Origin: Anaerolineae bacterium
GTDB lineage: Bacteria; Chloroflexota; Anaerolineae; Promineifilales; Promineifilaceae
Direction of reading: 5' to 3'
Length of the DNA stretch: 64,000 nt
Assembly: GCA_020848035.1 (NCBI GenBank)
Contig: JADLAX010000003.1
Location: 103,358 to 167,357, forward strand
Under the pieces are notes generated by a model, which was given only the letters and a program-made list of their open reading frames with translations, searched no databases and had not been told where the DNA came from. The translations under genes and the position numbers were made by a program. Every line of letters starts with the position of its first letter. Positions within the stretch are counted from its first letter, which is position 1. Shown in pieces: positions 26,781-35,245 of this stretch.

Positions 26781-27974
26781 ATGATTGTAACGATACTCGG
26801 GGGATTCATTTCTTTTGCACTGCTGATTTTGGGGCTAACGGCCGTTGCCAACTTCCTCTTCTTCCCCCGCCTCAAAAAAATCCAACCAGCGCAGCAGCCC
26901 AAAATGTCCATTTTGATACCGGCCCGGAATGAAACGGCCGTCATCGGCCAAACTATCCATGCCCTGCTGAGCCAAACCTACGCCAACTTCGAGCTCATCC
27001 TGCTCGACGACCAATCCGACGACGGCACCGGGACCACCGCCACCCAGGCAGCTGGCGGCGACGGCCGCTTCCGGCTGATTTCTGGCACGCCGCTGCCACC
27101 CGGCTGGCTGGGCAAAAATTGGGCCTGTCATCAGCTTAGCCAGGCGGCCACGGGCGACTACCTGCTCTTCGCCGATGCCGATGTGCGCTGGGCACCGGGC
27201 GCAGTGGCGGCGCTGCTGGCCCTGGCCCAACGCGAGCAGGCCGATCTGCTCACCGTCTGGCCCACGCAGCACACCGAAACGTGGGCCGAGCGGCTCGTCG
27301 TGCCGCTGATGAGCTTTGCTATTTTGTGTTACCTACCCATCCTGCCGGTGCATTACACCAATCTACCCGCCTTTGCCGCTGCCAACGGGCAATGCCTGCT
27401 GTTCCGGCGTGGCGCGTATGAACAAGTGGGCGGGCATACGGCCGTTCACCACAACGTCATCGAAGATGTGGCCCTGGCCAAAACAATCAAGTCCCACGGC
27501 CTCCGCCTGCGCATGGCCGATGGCAACCGGCTGGTAAGCTGCCGCATGTACCAAAATTGGCCGGAGGTGCGGGCCGGGTTTGCTAAAAACATCCTGGCCG
27601 GGCACGGTGGCAGCGCGCCCTTTTTGCTGCTTTCGACCATTTTTCACTGGCTTGTTTTTTTGTTTCCGTGGGTGTGGTTTGCCGCGACCTTAAATGTGTG
27701 GCCGCTGATTTTAGGGCTGGGGGGGGTGATTTTGCGGGGGGGAACGGCCGTTTTCACCCACCAACGCCCCCTCGATGCCCTGCTCATGCCCGTCTCTGTT
27801 CTGCTGATGACCCGCATCGCCTGGCAATCGATCCACTGGCAGCGGAAAGGCACGGCGGAGTGGAAGGGAAGGAGATTAGACCCTCACCCCAACCCTCTCC
27901 CTGGGAGGGAGAGGGAGCCTGCTCCTGCCCCTTCCCCCTCCCAGGGGGAAGGCTGGGATGGGGGTGAATTATGA
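26781..27974 (+). CDS. Family 2 glycosyltransferase, probably carotenoid glycosyltransferase (CruC/CrtQ-like)
   Basis: An N-terminal helix (about 3-27) is followed by a GT2 catalytic domain: MSILIPARNE, LDDQSDDGT and the metal-binding FADADVRW near residue 130, then EDVALAKTIKSHG. Two C-terminal helices anchor it. Cluster position suggests glucosylation of the 1'-hydroxy carotenoid made by the CruF-like enzyme. The last 30 residues (from DPHPNPLPG) are encoded by a palindromic repeat of a type common between genes in many bacteria, so the ancestral protein probably ended near residue 365. The stop overlaps the next start by 4 bp. Confidence 0.85.
   Translation: MIVTILGGFISFALLILGLTAVANFLFFPRLKKIQPAQQPKMSILIPARNETAVIGQTIHALLSQTYANFELILLDDQSDDGTGTTATQAAGGDGRFRLISGTPLPPGWLGKNWACHQLSQAATGDYLLFADADVRWAPGAVAALLALAQREQADLLTVWPTQHTETWAERLVVPLMSFAILCYLPILPVHYTNLPAFAAANGQCLLFRRGAYEQVGGHTAVHHNVIEDVALAKTIKSHGLRLRMADGNRLVSCRMYQNWPEVRAGFAKNILAGHGGSAPFLLLSTIFHWLVFLFPWVWFAATLNVWPLILGLGGVILRGGTAVFTHQRPLDALLMPVSVLLMTRIAWQSIHWQRKGTAEWKGRRLDPHPNPLPGREREPAPAPSPSQGEGWDGGEL
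27881..27966. repeat. CCCTCACCCCAACCCTCTCCC palindromic element inside a CDS end
   Basis: The element has arms CCCTCTCCCTGGGAGGGAGAGGG and CCTTCCCCCTCCCAGGGGGAAGG, given here by position 27893-27915 and 27929-27951, and an outer pairing CCCTCACCCC with GGGGTGA. It encodes the C-terminus of the glycosyltransferase. A second copy is at 43628. Confidence 0.85.
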
Positions 27975-29479
27975 ACGAAATCTTCATCATCGGCGCAGGC
28001 ATTGGCGGGCTCAGCACAGCCATTCGGCTGGCCGCCGCCGGACTGCGCGTGACCATTTACGAAAAGAATCCGCAGGTGGGCGGCAAGATGGGCCAAATTG
28101 AGGCCGACGGCTTCCGCTGGGACATCGGCCCCTCGGTCATCACCATGCGGCACGTGTTTGAGGAACTGTTTGCCAGCGCCGGACGCCGCCTGGAAGATTA
28201 CCTGACGCTGGAACCGGTCGATCCGCTGACCCGCTACTTTTACCCCAACGGCACTGTCCTGGACGCCAAAGCAGACCCGGAGCAGATGGCGGCCCAAATT
28301 CGCCAGATTGCCCCGCCAGACGTGGCTGGCTATGAGAAATATCTGCGCTATGCCGCGCAAATTCACCGCATCACCGGCCCCGTCTTCATCTACGACCAAC
28401 CGCCTACCTGGCGCAGCTTCTGGCGCGTGCCCTTCCCCGACTGGTTTAAGATCGACGGCCTGCGCACCATGCAAAAAGCGATTGAAAGCCACGTGCAATC
28501 GCCGGAACTGCGGCAGCTGTTGGGCCGATTTGCCACCTACGTGGGCGGCAGCCCGTATCTGGCCCCGGCCACGCTTAACGTCATCGCTCACGTAGAACTG
28601 AGCGGCGGGGTGTGGTATCCACGCGGCGGCATCTACGCCATTGCCCAGGCCATGGCCCGGCTGGCCGAGGAGCTGGGGGTGACAATTCATACCAGCTGCG
28701 GCGTGAAGGAAATTGGGGTGGCCAACGGCCGTTTCTCCCACCTCATCCTGGAAAACGGCAAAATTGTGCGGGGAACGGCCGTGGTCAGCAACCTCGACGT
28801 CACCACCACGCGACAGTATTTGCTGAAAAATTTCAACGCAAAGGCGCAAAGGCGCAGAGGGTTAACCATTCACCATTTACCATTCACCATTCACCATTCA
28901 CCACCAGAATCTTCCTGCTCCGGCTTCATCCTCCTGCTAGGCCTCAACAAGCAGTTTCCCGAATTGGCCCACCACAACATCCTCTTCTCGCCCGATTATC
29001 CGGCCGAGTTTAAGGCCATCTTCAAACAGGGCCAGCCGCCCACCGACCCCACCATCTACATCGCCATCACCAGCAAAACCGACCCGCAGCACGCGCCCGA
29101 GGGGGGCGAAAACTGGTTTGTGCTGGTCAACGCACCACCGCTGGATGATCGCTACGATTGGCACGCCAATCAGCAAGCGTACCGCGATCTCGTCCTGCAA
29201 AAAATCGCCGACTTTGGCTTGGACGTGCGTGACCACATCGTTACCGAGCAGGTGCTGACGCCGCACGACCTGGCCGAAGGCAGCGGTGCCTGGCGTGGGG
29301 CGCTGTATGGCGCGTCACCCAATTCACCCTGGGCGGCTTTTAAACGGCCGCATAACCGTTCCCCCCAAATTCAGGGGCTCTACTACGTGGGCGGCACCAC
29401 CCACCCCGGCGGCGGTGTGCCGATGGTCACCCTTTCCGGCAAGGTGGCGGCAGAACTGGTGCTGGAGGATTTGGCGTAA
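27971..29479 (+). CDS. Second CrtI-family carotenoid desaturase/oxygenase (CrtD/CrtP-like)
   Basis: The FAD motif IFIIGAGIGGLSTAIRLA is at residues 4-21, and the family C-terminal signature GLYYVGGTTHPGGGVPMV is near 470. In carotenoid clusters a second CrtI-type enzyme usually acts as a 3',4'-desaturase (CrtD) or a terminal oxygenase (CrtP); sequence by eye does not separate these. About 24 residues near 290-313 (from NAKAQRRRG to TIHHSPP) are encoded by repeat DNA at 28834-28904 and look like a later insertion between TTTRQYLLKNF and the conserved SSCSGFILLLGL. The frame is kept. It is translationally coupled to the glycosyltransferase gene. Confidence 0.87.
   Translation: MNEIFIIGAGIGGLSTAIRLAAAGLRVTIYEKNPQVGGKMGQIEADGFRWDIGPSVITMRHVFEELFASAGRRLEDYLTLEPVDPLTRYFYPNGTVLDAKADPEQMAAQIRQIAPPDVAGYEKYLRYAAQIHRITGPVFIYDQPPTWRSFWRVPFPDWFKIDGLRTMQKAIESHVQSPELRQLLGRFATYVGGSPYLAPATLNVIAHVELSGGVWYPRGGIYAIAQAMARLAEELGVTIHTSCGVKEIGVANGRFSHLILENGKIVRGTAVVSNLDVTTTRQYLLKNFNAKAQRRRGLTIHHLPFTIHHSPPESSCSGFILLLGLNKQFPELAHHNILFSPDYPAEFKAIFKQGQPPTDPTIYIAITSKTDPQHAPEGGENWFVLVNAPPLDDRYDWHANQQAYRDLVLQKIADFGLDVRDHIVTEQVLTPHDLAEGSGAWRGALYGASPNSPWAAFKRPHNRSPQIQGLYYVGGTTHPGGGVPMVTLSGKVAAELVLEDLA
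28834..28904. repeat. Two repeat types inserted in frame in the CrtD/CrtP-like gene
   Basis: CAACGCAAAGGCGCAAAGGCG (28834-28858, cited in part) is followed directly by five CCATTCA/CCATTTA units (28866-28903). Both types are otherwise intergenic in this genome. Reading frame is preserved through the block. Confidence 0.85.
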
Positions 29480-29516
29480 GATTGGTCCAATTTTGCAACA
29501 TTAGACCAATCTAGGA

Positions 29517-29954
29517 CTATAAACCACGGGGGCGGAAAGCTTCGTCTAGCTTGTGCCGAAGGGTAAAAATCAGCGGATAACAGTCGTGGTGTTTGGGAAT
29601 GAGGGAAACGGCCGTTCCCTGGAAGCCTTGCTGCCGGAAAGGAACCAGCTTGATAGTTACCTCATCTTCAATCACATACAGGTTGGTTCCAACCGTTGAA
29701 AAAGGCAGTCCCTTGTCGTGGAGAACATTGTTCACCACTTGCTGGGCATCAGCCAATGAAGCGGCAAAAATCTTCACCACTGCTTTGTGATGCAGGCGGG
29801 TTTTGTCATACACAAACAGGAAAACACCGACAAAACTAATCAGCGCCAGGAAAACGTTGGGTCGCCACAGCAAAAACAAGCCACCGGCTAAAATGCCCGC
29901 CAAAATTGAGAGAACAAACAGCTCACCTTCACGCGTTCGCCACTGGTTAATCAT
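29517..29954 (-). CDS. Small membrane-anchored protein, unknown
   Basis: The start at 29954 (MINQWRTREGELF) follows AGGAGTG, giving 145 residues. Two helices (about 13-30 and 33-50) are followed by a cytoplasmic or external domain with VVKIFAASLADAQQVVNNVL and an alternating beta pattern (NLYVIEDEVTIKLVPF). I recognise no family. It is convergent with the carotenoid cluster and divergent from the NERD-domain gene. Codon use and ACGGCCGT content look native. Confidence 0.65.
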   Translation of the reverse strand: MINQWRTREGELFVLSILAGILAGGLFLLWRPNVFLALISFVGVFLFVYDKTRLHHKAVVKIFAASLADAQQVVNNVLHDKGLPFSTVGTNLYVIEDEVTIKLVPFRQQGFQGTAVSLIPKHHDCYPLIFTLRHKLDEAFRPRGL

Positions 29955-30065
29955 CTTACACACTCCTGGCGAACTGTACGCAAAACGGCCGTTCCTGTTG
30001 TATTCAAGCATCCAAATCTTCCGCCGACCATGATATACTACCGGGAACCATTTGGAGAAAGCACA

Positions 30066-31370
30066 ATGCCAGTTCAAGCCGTAAGAATGCGCCAGGGTAA
30101 TCAATTTGAAGAAGCGGTTTTTGCCCAAATTAGCCATGACTTGGGCAAATATCGGGAGCAGTACAGCATTCTCTCCCCTTTCAAGCTCAAAGAACAGCGT
30201 GAATACGACGGCATCATTATCTCTCCTTATGCCGTTTTCACGTTAGAGATGAAGCAAATTCGCGGGACTGTGCAGAAAGGACCAAACACCCCCCTCATCA
30301 TTTACGGCGAGGATGGACGTGAGGTTAATCTCCGCAACCGTTTTGAAGATCCTATCTTTCAGGCAGATATGCAGTGGCGCACCCTGAGCGACTATTTTTC
30401 AAAAACGTTTTCTGCTTCGATTTTCGTGAAGGCAGTATTGGTTTTCCCTGACGGCACAAAAATGGATGTTCCGCCAGAAAACCGAGATTTTACCAACCAC
30501 CGGGTCAATGTTTTGTTTGCTACAGTGAGCGAAGTGGCCAGGCTGGTCCAGCGATTTCGTCCACCCTATCGACACTCCCTCAGCAAACAGGCGCAAGAAA
30601 TTATTGCCAGGGCACTCCGCGACGGAGAGTACACGCTTTCAGGTGGGGAGATAGAGTTGCTAAGCCGGGTTATTTCCGGGAAACGGCCGTCACACCACGC
30701 AACGCCACAACCCAACCCACAAAGCAACCACAAGCAGGAACCAGATCGCCAACGGCCGTTTAATCAATCTTCAGGCGAGACCACACCCATTGCTACAGAC
30801 CCTTTGCCCGATCCACCCCGACCGCTTTCTGAAAAGCTTGCCTGGATGAAGCTGCCTTTGAGTTTTGCCCTTGTCTACATTTTGCTTTCACTTGTAGCAA
30901 GCACCACCACCGCACTCATCGGTGCCACCATTTTTACCTTTTTCATCTGGGCCGAGAGGCGCAAAATGGCCTTCTTCACTGTTGTTGTTTTTGTTCTGGG
31001 CACATTTCTCGTGAACAGCATCAATTTTTCAGAGTGGCTCAACTTGTTAACAAGCACCACCACTTCGTTGATAGAAAGCCCCAACCCGGATCAACCAGCG
31101 TTAGAAAACAACACCAATGTTCAGTTGAAAGAGGGTGCCGACCAATCGGACAGCGCAACCTTGCCCGCAACACCGCGTTTGCGGGTCATCAGCAACTCCA
31201 ACGTTCGGGCAGACTCAAGCACAGAAAGCAGCGTTATCGGCATGGCTGAAGCCAATGCTGTTTTTGTCATACTCGATCAAACGGCCGATAACAGCTGGTA
31301 CAAAATTCGCCTCGCCAGCGGTGCCGAAGGTTGGGTTGGATCTACCCGTGTCAAACTTCTGGACCCATAA
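30066..31370 (+). CDS. NERD-domain protein with membrane helices and C-terminal SH3-like domain
   Basis: Residues 1-130 form a NERD (nuclease-related) domain with the expected acidic and Lys positions: REYDGIIISPYAVFTLEMKQIRG carries D, E and K in the order of the restriction-endonuclease-like fold. A Pro/Gln-rich linker (about 195-255) leads to two membrane helices (about 263-285 and 300-320). A bacterial SH3 domain closes the protein (LRVISNSNVRADSS to GAEGWVGSTRV). The product has 435 residues from the ATG at 30066. Roles of NERD proteins are mostly unknown; nuclease activity and a cell-envelope location are inferences. Confidence 0.82.
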   Translation: MPVQAVRMRQGNQFEEAVFAQISHDLGKYREQYSILSPFKLKEQREYDGIIISPYAVFTLEMKQIRGTVQKGPNTPLIIYGEDGREVNLRNRFEDPIFQADMQWRTLSDYFSKTFSASIFVKAVLVFPDGTKMDVPPENRDFTNHRVNVLFATVSEVARLVQRFRPPYRHSLSKQAQEIIARALRDGEYTLSGGEIELLSRVISGKRPSHHATPQPNPQSNHKQEPDRQRPFNQSSGETTPIATDPLPDPPRPLSEKLAWMKLPLSFALVYILLSLVASTTTALIGATIFTFFIWAERRKMAFFTVVVFVLGTFLVNSINFSEWLNLLTSTTTSLIESPNPDQPALENNTNVQLKEGADQSDSATLPATPRLRVISNSNVRADSSTESSVIGMAEANAVFVILDQTADNSWYKIRLASGAEGWVGSTRVKLLDP

Positions 31371-31771
31371 CAATCTGCAACTGGCTCCCCGGATTACAAG
31401 ATAATCGCTCTACAGGCCAAAGATATCGTGACCATCTTGCCTTCCTCGCCAGCGTGTCCCCCAATATGCAGCAACTCGGAATTTTGCAAGAGGTTAGTCG
31501 CTCTGGCTTCAGCCTGGACGCTGTTGTAGTTTAAGAAAATAATCAGGCAAGCCTTGTGGGACGATTTTACAAATCGTCCAGGCGATTTAATATTTAATCT
31601 ACAAGCACGCCAACGCCGTTATTTGGAGGGGGATTTCATTTTTACGCATGCGCAAATCTCGAACTGCTGACGGCACCCTCATTTATTTGTAAACGGCCGT
31701 ACTTTCGCTATACTGCAAGGAAATTTTGATTCGTTCTTTTGTGAAGAACAAGGAGCAACACCAGTATCTCT
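31371..31771. other. 400-bp gap, no gene supported
   Basis: The open frames here are short and lack ribosome binding sites. One small perfect hairpin, GGACGATTT-TAC-AAATCGTCC, lies at 31560-31580 and could terminate the NERD gene transcript. One ACGGCCGT copy is near 31693. AAGGAG just before 31772 belongs to the next gene. Confidence 0.5.
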
Positions 31772-32353
31772 ATGATTCATCCGGCAACCGAATTACGCTA
31801 CATTAGCCCCACGATTGGCTTTGGCGTTTATGCCACGGCGTTCATCCCTCAAGGCACCATCGTTTATGTGCAAGACGCTCTGGAAATTGTTCTCCCCGCC
31901 GACCACCCCCTGCTATCCGCCGACATCTACCAGCCCATCCTCAGCAAATACAGCACCGTCGAAAAAGACGGCTCGCGTCTGCTCAGCTGGGACATTGCCC
32001 GCTACGTCAACCACAGCTGCCAGAGCAATTCGCTCAGCACTGGCTATGGCTTTGAGATTGCCGTGCGCGACATCCAACCCGGTGAGGAAATCACCGACGA
32101 CTACGGCCTGTTTAACCTGCCCTACGACATGCCCTGCGCCTGTGGCCACCCCGACTGCCGACAACACATACGGCCGTCTGACTTCAATCGGCTCATCGAC
32201 CGGTGGGACAACCAGCTCCACCACGCCCTGGCCCAACTTATCCCTCTGGAGCAGCCCCTCTGGCGCTACCTGGATGATGCCACGCAAACGGCCGTTTACA
32301 CCGACCTGGCCAGCGGCAAATTCCGCTCCGTCGAAGCCCTGCGCCACGGCTGA
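31772..32353 (+). CDS. SET-domain protein
   Basis: The 193-residue product is a compact SET domain: GFGVYATAFIPQGTIVY at the N-terminus, the SAM/pseudoknot motif RYVNHSCQSN near residue 78, GEEITDDYG near 108, and a post-SET CACGHPDC that can bind zinc. SET enzymes are lysine methyltransferases. In bacteria their targets are mostly unknown; some act on DNA-binding proteins or are secreted effectors. No signal peptide is seen. AAGGAG stands about 20 nt before the ATG, rather far. The nearest neighbours give no clue to its target. Confidence 0.88.
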   Translation: MIHPATELRYISPTIGFGVYATAFIPQGTIVYVQDALEIVLPADHPLLSADIYQPILSKYSTVEKDGSRLLSWDIARYVNHSCQSNSLSTGYGFEIAVRDIQPGEEITDDYGLFNLPYDMPCACGHPDCRQHIRPSDFNRLIDRWDNQLHHALAQLIPLEQPLWRYLDDATQTAVYTDLASGKFRSVEALRHG

Positions 32354-32457
32354 CCCCGCCTGAGACAACACCCAACACCATGTAGAGATTGTGTAGATTG
32401 GATGATTTGTATCCAGGTACAGTTGGTTTGTTGTCCTGCACTGGCTAAAATGCACCA

Positions 32458-33324
32458 ATGAATGGGTCACTGAAGCTCCGGGGGAAACGCCTCTTTTTCC
32501 GGCTAACTGTCTTGCTTGGCCTTAGCACCGCGCTGCTGTTGATGAGCGAGCAGGTCGGTTCACGCTTTATGAAAAACGCTCCCGACGCAGGCAGCCGGGC
32601 CGAGCGCTCGTCTTATTACCTGGTAGATTGCAGCCACGACGAGCACAAGAGCATGCGCTTTGTCTACCCCCTACCCGATTCCCGCTACTTCTACAGCGAC
32701 ACGTATGGCTGGTTCGATGAGACCCACTTTGACGCAGGCAATCCCGCCCAGGTCATCGCCGATGTTGAAGCCGCCGCCACTGCGGGCGGCGGCATCATCT
32801 CCATCTCTCAATCGGTGCGCGATGGCATCACCGGCTACACGGCCCAATACCTCATCTCGGGCGATGTGCAGCCCAGCCAGGTGATGGACGTCGCCCTGGG
32901 TATCTACATGGATTGGTCCATTCGCTTTGAGGAGTGGCAGGGCAGCCTGCCGCGTAATCTCGTTGGCCCGTTTACCCCCTTTGCCATTGAAGATTTGCCC
33001 ACGCAGTACATCGGCTTTATTGAAGATGCCACTCAGCTCCGGCGTGAAGTGATCTTCACCTGCTACCTGGGTCCGGTAGAAACGGCCGAAACGCCACCCC
33101 ACCTCTGGGTCTCCACCGAACCAGGCACCCCGGCCGATGGCCCCGAACTGCCCGAAATTGAGCGCCTCACCAACGAAAGCTTCGACCCCCTCGTGCTCAC
33201 CGAAGATGGCTGGGAGCATGTCGCCTGGCCCCCAGAACTGCGCCGCACCCCGCTGCCCAGCAGCAACACCACCTGGCTCTTCGATTCAGACGAAACCTGG
33301 TACCTGGACCACGCCATCCCCTGA
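32458..33324 (+). CDS. Membrane-anchored protein of unknown function, frame continues past an in-frame TGA
   Basis: An N-terminal helix (about 13-30) suggests a membrane anchor. The rest, 288 residues to the first stop, has no family that I recognise with confidence. The same frame continues after the TGA at 33322-33324 for 35 more codons to a TAG at 33430-33432, with coding-like sequence (SFLRQSDGRWPYPIIPV). The true C-terminus may therefore lie at 33432, with the TGA either a nonsense change, a sequence error, or a recoded codon. I cannot decide between these. The gene overlaps nothing and is convergent with the next. Confidence 0.6.
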   Translation: MNGSLKLRGKRLFFRLTVLLGLSTALLLMSEQVGSRFMKNAPDAGSRAERSSYYLVDCSHDEHKSMRFVYPLPDSRYFYSDTYGWFDETHFDAGNPAQVIADVEAAATAGGGIISISQSVRDGITGYTAQYLISGDVQPSQVMDVALGIYMDWSIRFEEWQGSLPRNLVGPFTPFAIEDLPTQYIGFIEDATQLRREVIFTCYLGPVETAETPPHLWVSTEPGTPADGPELPEIERLTNESFDPLVLTEDGWEHVAWPPELRRTPLPSSNTTWLFDSDETWYLDHAIP

Positions 33325-33446
33325 TCGTTCCTGCGGCAGTCAGACGGCCGTTGGCCCTACCCCATCATCCCCGTCACCATGCCCAACATGCCGCACAATT
33401 GGTACGTCACCGCCAACCTGGGGCTGGGGTAGCGGGGAATCAGCCC

Positions 33447-34283
33447 TTACCCCAACTGCGGCGGCCCGCGCCGGATAACTTCAGTGACCACATCGTCCGT
33501 GTCGCCCCACAGCCCTTCAATCCACCAGGTCACCCCGGCGTCTTGCCAGGCCAGCACTGTTTCTTGCTGCGCGGCGGGGGCCAAATCCTTCACACTGCCG
33601 TTCATAATGATGTCAAACGGCGTGCCGAGGCTGCGGTTGGCGTCCACGTACGCTTTCATTTCACGCACGTCGGCGGGCGTGGGTGTAGTGGGACGGCCGT
33701 CGCCATCCACCTTCTCTACCAGCAGCCCGTCACCCTTCAGCACCCGCGCCATCGACTGTGGCCGCGGCCACAGCCCCGGCACCCAGAGCGGAATACGCGG
33801 CTGCTGCACCGGCGGCGGTGGATAATGCAATTCATCCAGCGCCGTCAGCTTCAGATGAAACTGCTGGCCGTCGTAGTCAAACGGTTGGCGCTGGTAGAGC
33901 CGCGTCAGGATGTCGATGGTTTCGTCCAGCAGCGCGGCGCGGCTTTTGCTGTCGGTGGGCACGTCGGGAAAGGCGTGCCAGCCCATCCACACCGCCCCTG
34001 CACCCAGGCCGAGGATGAGACGGCCGTCCGACAACCGGTCCAACGCCAGTGACTCACTGGCAATTTTCCACGGGTGGCGCAGCGGCGCCGGGGTAATCAT
34101 CGTGCCCAGGCGGATGCGGCTGGTGCTCAGCGCCGCCGCTGCCAGGCCAATCATCGGATCTTCACACCAGATGGCATCGCCCAAAAAGCAGCCATCCCAG
34201 CCGGAAATTTCCGCCTGCTGCGCCCAATCCGGCACAGCGCGAACTTTGTTGTACGGTAAAGCGAGACCAAACTTTAGGGTCAT
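33447..34283 (-). CDS. LLM-class flavin/F420-dependent oxidoreductase
   Basis: The 278-residue protein has the TIM-barrel luciferase-like monooxygenase pattern: KFGLALPYN at the first strand, WAQQAEISGWDGCFLGD, LGTMITPAPLRHPWKIASE near residue 60, and LGLGAGAVWMGW near 95. The family uses FMN or F420; which cofactor is used here and the substrate are not evident. It ends 14 bp from the end of the convergent unknown gene. Upstream is a repeat hairpin, then another minus-strand gene. Confidence 0.9.
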   Translation of the reverse strand: MTLKFGLALPYNKVRAVPDWAQQAEISGWDGCFLGDAIWCEDPMIGLAAAALSTSRIRLGTMITPAPLRHPWKIASESLALDRLSDGRLILGLGAGAVWMGWHAFPDVPTDSKSRAALLDETIDILTRLYQRQPFDYDGQQFHLKLTALDELHYPPPPVQQPRIPLWVPGLWPRPQSMARVLKGDGLLVEKVDGDGRPTTPTPADVREMKAYVDANRSLGTPFDIIMNGSVKDLAPAAQQETVLAWQDAGVTWWIEGLWGDTDDVVTEVIRRGPPQLG

Positions 34284-34300
34284 TTTGTGCTCCCTTCGTT

Positions 34301-34362
34301 CGTGTGGCTCGTGGCCAGTCGCTCATGGCTGGTACAAACCACGAGCCACGAGCCGCTAACCA
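34301..34362. repeat. GTGGCTCGTGGC inverted repeat
   Basis: CGTGTGGCTCGTGGCCAGTCG faces AACCACGAGCCACGAGCCGC in reverse-complement sense with a loop of about 18 nt. It forms a GC-rich hairpin at the 3' end of the phosphatase gene and may terminate it. Confidence 0.8.
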
Positions 34363-34369
34363 CAAACAC

Positions 34370-35107
34370 CTACGTGATCAGTTCGGCTGGTAAATGGTCC
34401 AGCCGGTTCAGGTAAAGCAAATCCACCCGCCCCTCGCTGAAGTCCAGCCGGGTGATAGAAGTGTTGTGGGCGTGCAGCCAGATGCGATTGTCGCCCTCCT
34501 CATGGTCCAGCGTGGCAAAGCCCAGCAGCGTACGCAGCACGGCCACAAAAAAAGCACCGTGGGTGATCACCGCCACGCGATCGTCGGGCTGGTGCCGCTC
34601 CAGCAGCTCGGCCAAAAATTGTTGGGCGCGCTGCATCGCCTGGTCGCGGGGTTCAAACGGCCGTTCCCCCCACCAGCCCGCCTCACCCAAAGAATCTGGC
34701 AAAACCAGGTACGGATAATGCTGCGCAAAGTGCGCCCGGTTTGGCCCCGGCAGGCCAATGCGCTCCTCCGTTTCGTGGTTGTGCTCGTAAATGCCGCCGG
34801 TCTCGTGAATGATGTCCCAGGCCACCAGCGGCAGGTTCACCCGCTCGGCGATGGCCCAGCCGGTGGCCACGGCGCGCACCATCAGGCTGGTGTAGAGGTG
34901 GGTAAAGTGGAAACCCAGGCGGTTGTGTGGGTCGTTGTCAGGATCGGCCTGCGCCCAGCCGTCGGCGATGTGTTGGCCCAGGCAGTGCGCCTGCTGTTCG
35001 CCAATTTGGGTAAGAAGCGGGTCTGGGGAACGGCCGTTGCTGCTGCCCGTCCGCGCCCATAAATCATTATTTTCCGATTGTGCGTGTCGAATGATATAAA
35101 GTTGCAT
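34370..35107 (-). CDS. Histidine phosphatase superfamily protein
   Basis: The start at 35107 gives MQLYIIRHAQSENND, the phospho-accepting His motif at the extreme N-terminus as usual in the branch. The product has 245 residues. The second catalytic His is in VITHGAFFVAV near residue 185, and an acidic residue in IHETGGIYEHN is a candidate proton donor. Members dephosphorylate sugar phosphates, nucleotides or signalling molecules, and the substrate is not evident. A second family member lies at 55886. The gene is divergent from the TetR gene with a gap of about 140 bp. Confidence 0.9.
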   Translation of the reverse strand: MQLYIIRHAQSENNDLWARTGSSNGRSPDPLLTQIGEQQAHCLGQHIADGWAQADPDNDPHNRLGFHFTHLYTSLMVRAVATGWAIAERVNLPLVAWDIIHETGGIYEHNHETEERIGLPGPNRAHFAQHYPYLVLPDSLGEAGWWGERPFEPRDQAMQRAQQFLAELLERHQPDDRVAVITHGAFFVAVLRTLLGFATLDHEEGDNRIWLHAHNTSITRLDFSEGRVDLLYLNRLDHLPAELIT

Positions 35108-35209
35108 GACCCGATTGTAGGACCACCGACCACCGTCGGCAACCAGAATCAAGCCGTGCCATCCCGCCCCAACATTTCATTGCGAATTGCTGTTTCCACC
35201 AGGCTGTGA

Positions 35210-35245
35210 TTGACAAGGAACGACACGGTAGATAGAATATCTATC
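35210..35245 (+). promoter_or_regulatory. Leaderless promoter and palindromic operator of the TetR gene
   Basis: TTGACA (35210-35215), a 17-bp spacer and TAGAAT (35233-35238) make a near-consensus promoter whose expected start of transcription coincides with the ATG at 35246, so the mRNA is predicted to be leaderless. The palindrome GATAGAATATCTATC (35231-35245) covers the -10 box and start site and is a likely autoregulatory operator. Confidence 0.7.

Noticed and set aside
31331..31534. Frame after the NERD-SH3 gene (67 codons)
   Set aside because: It overlaps the end of the gene in another frame and has no ribosome binding site or recognisable domain.
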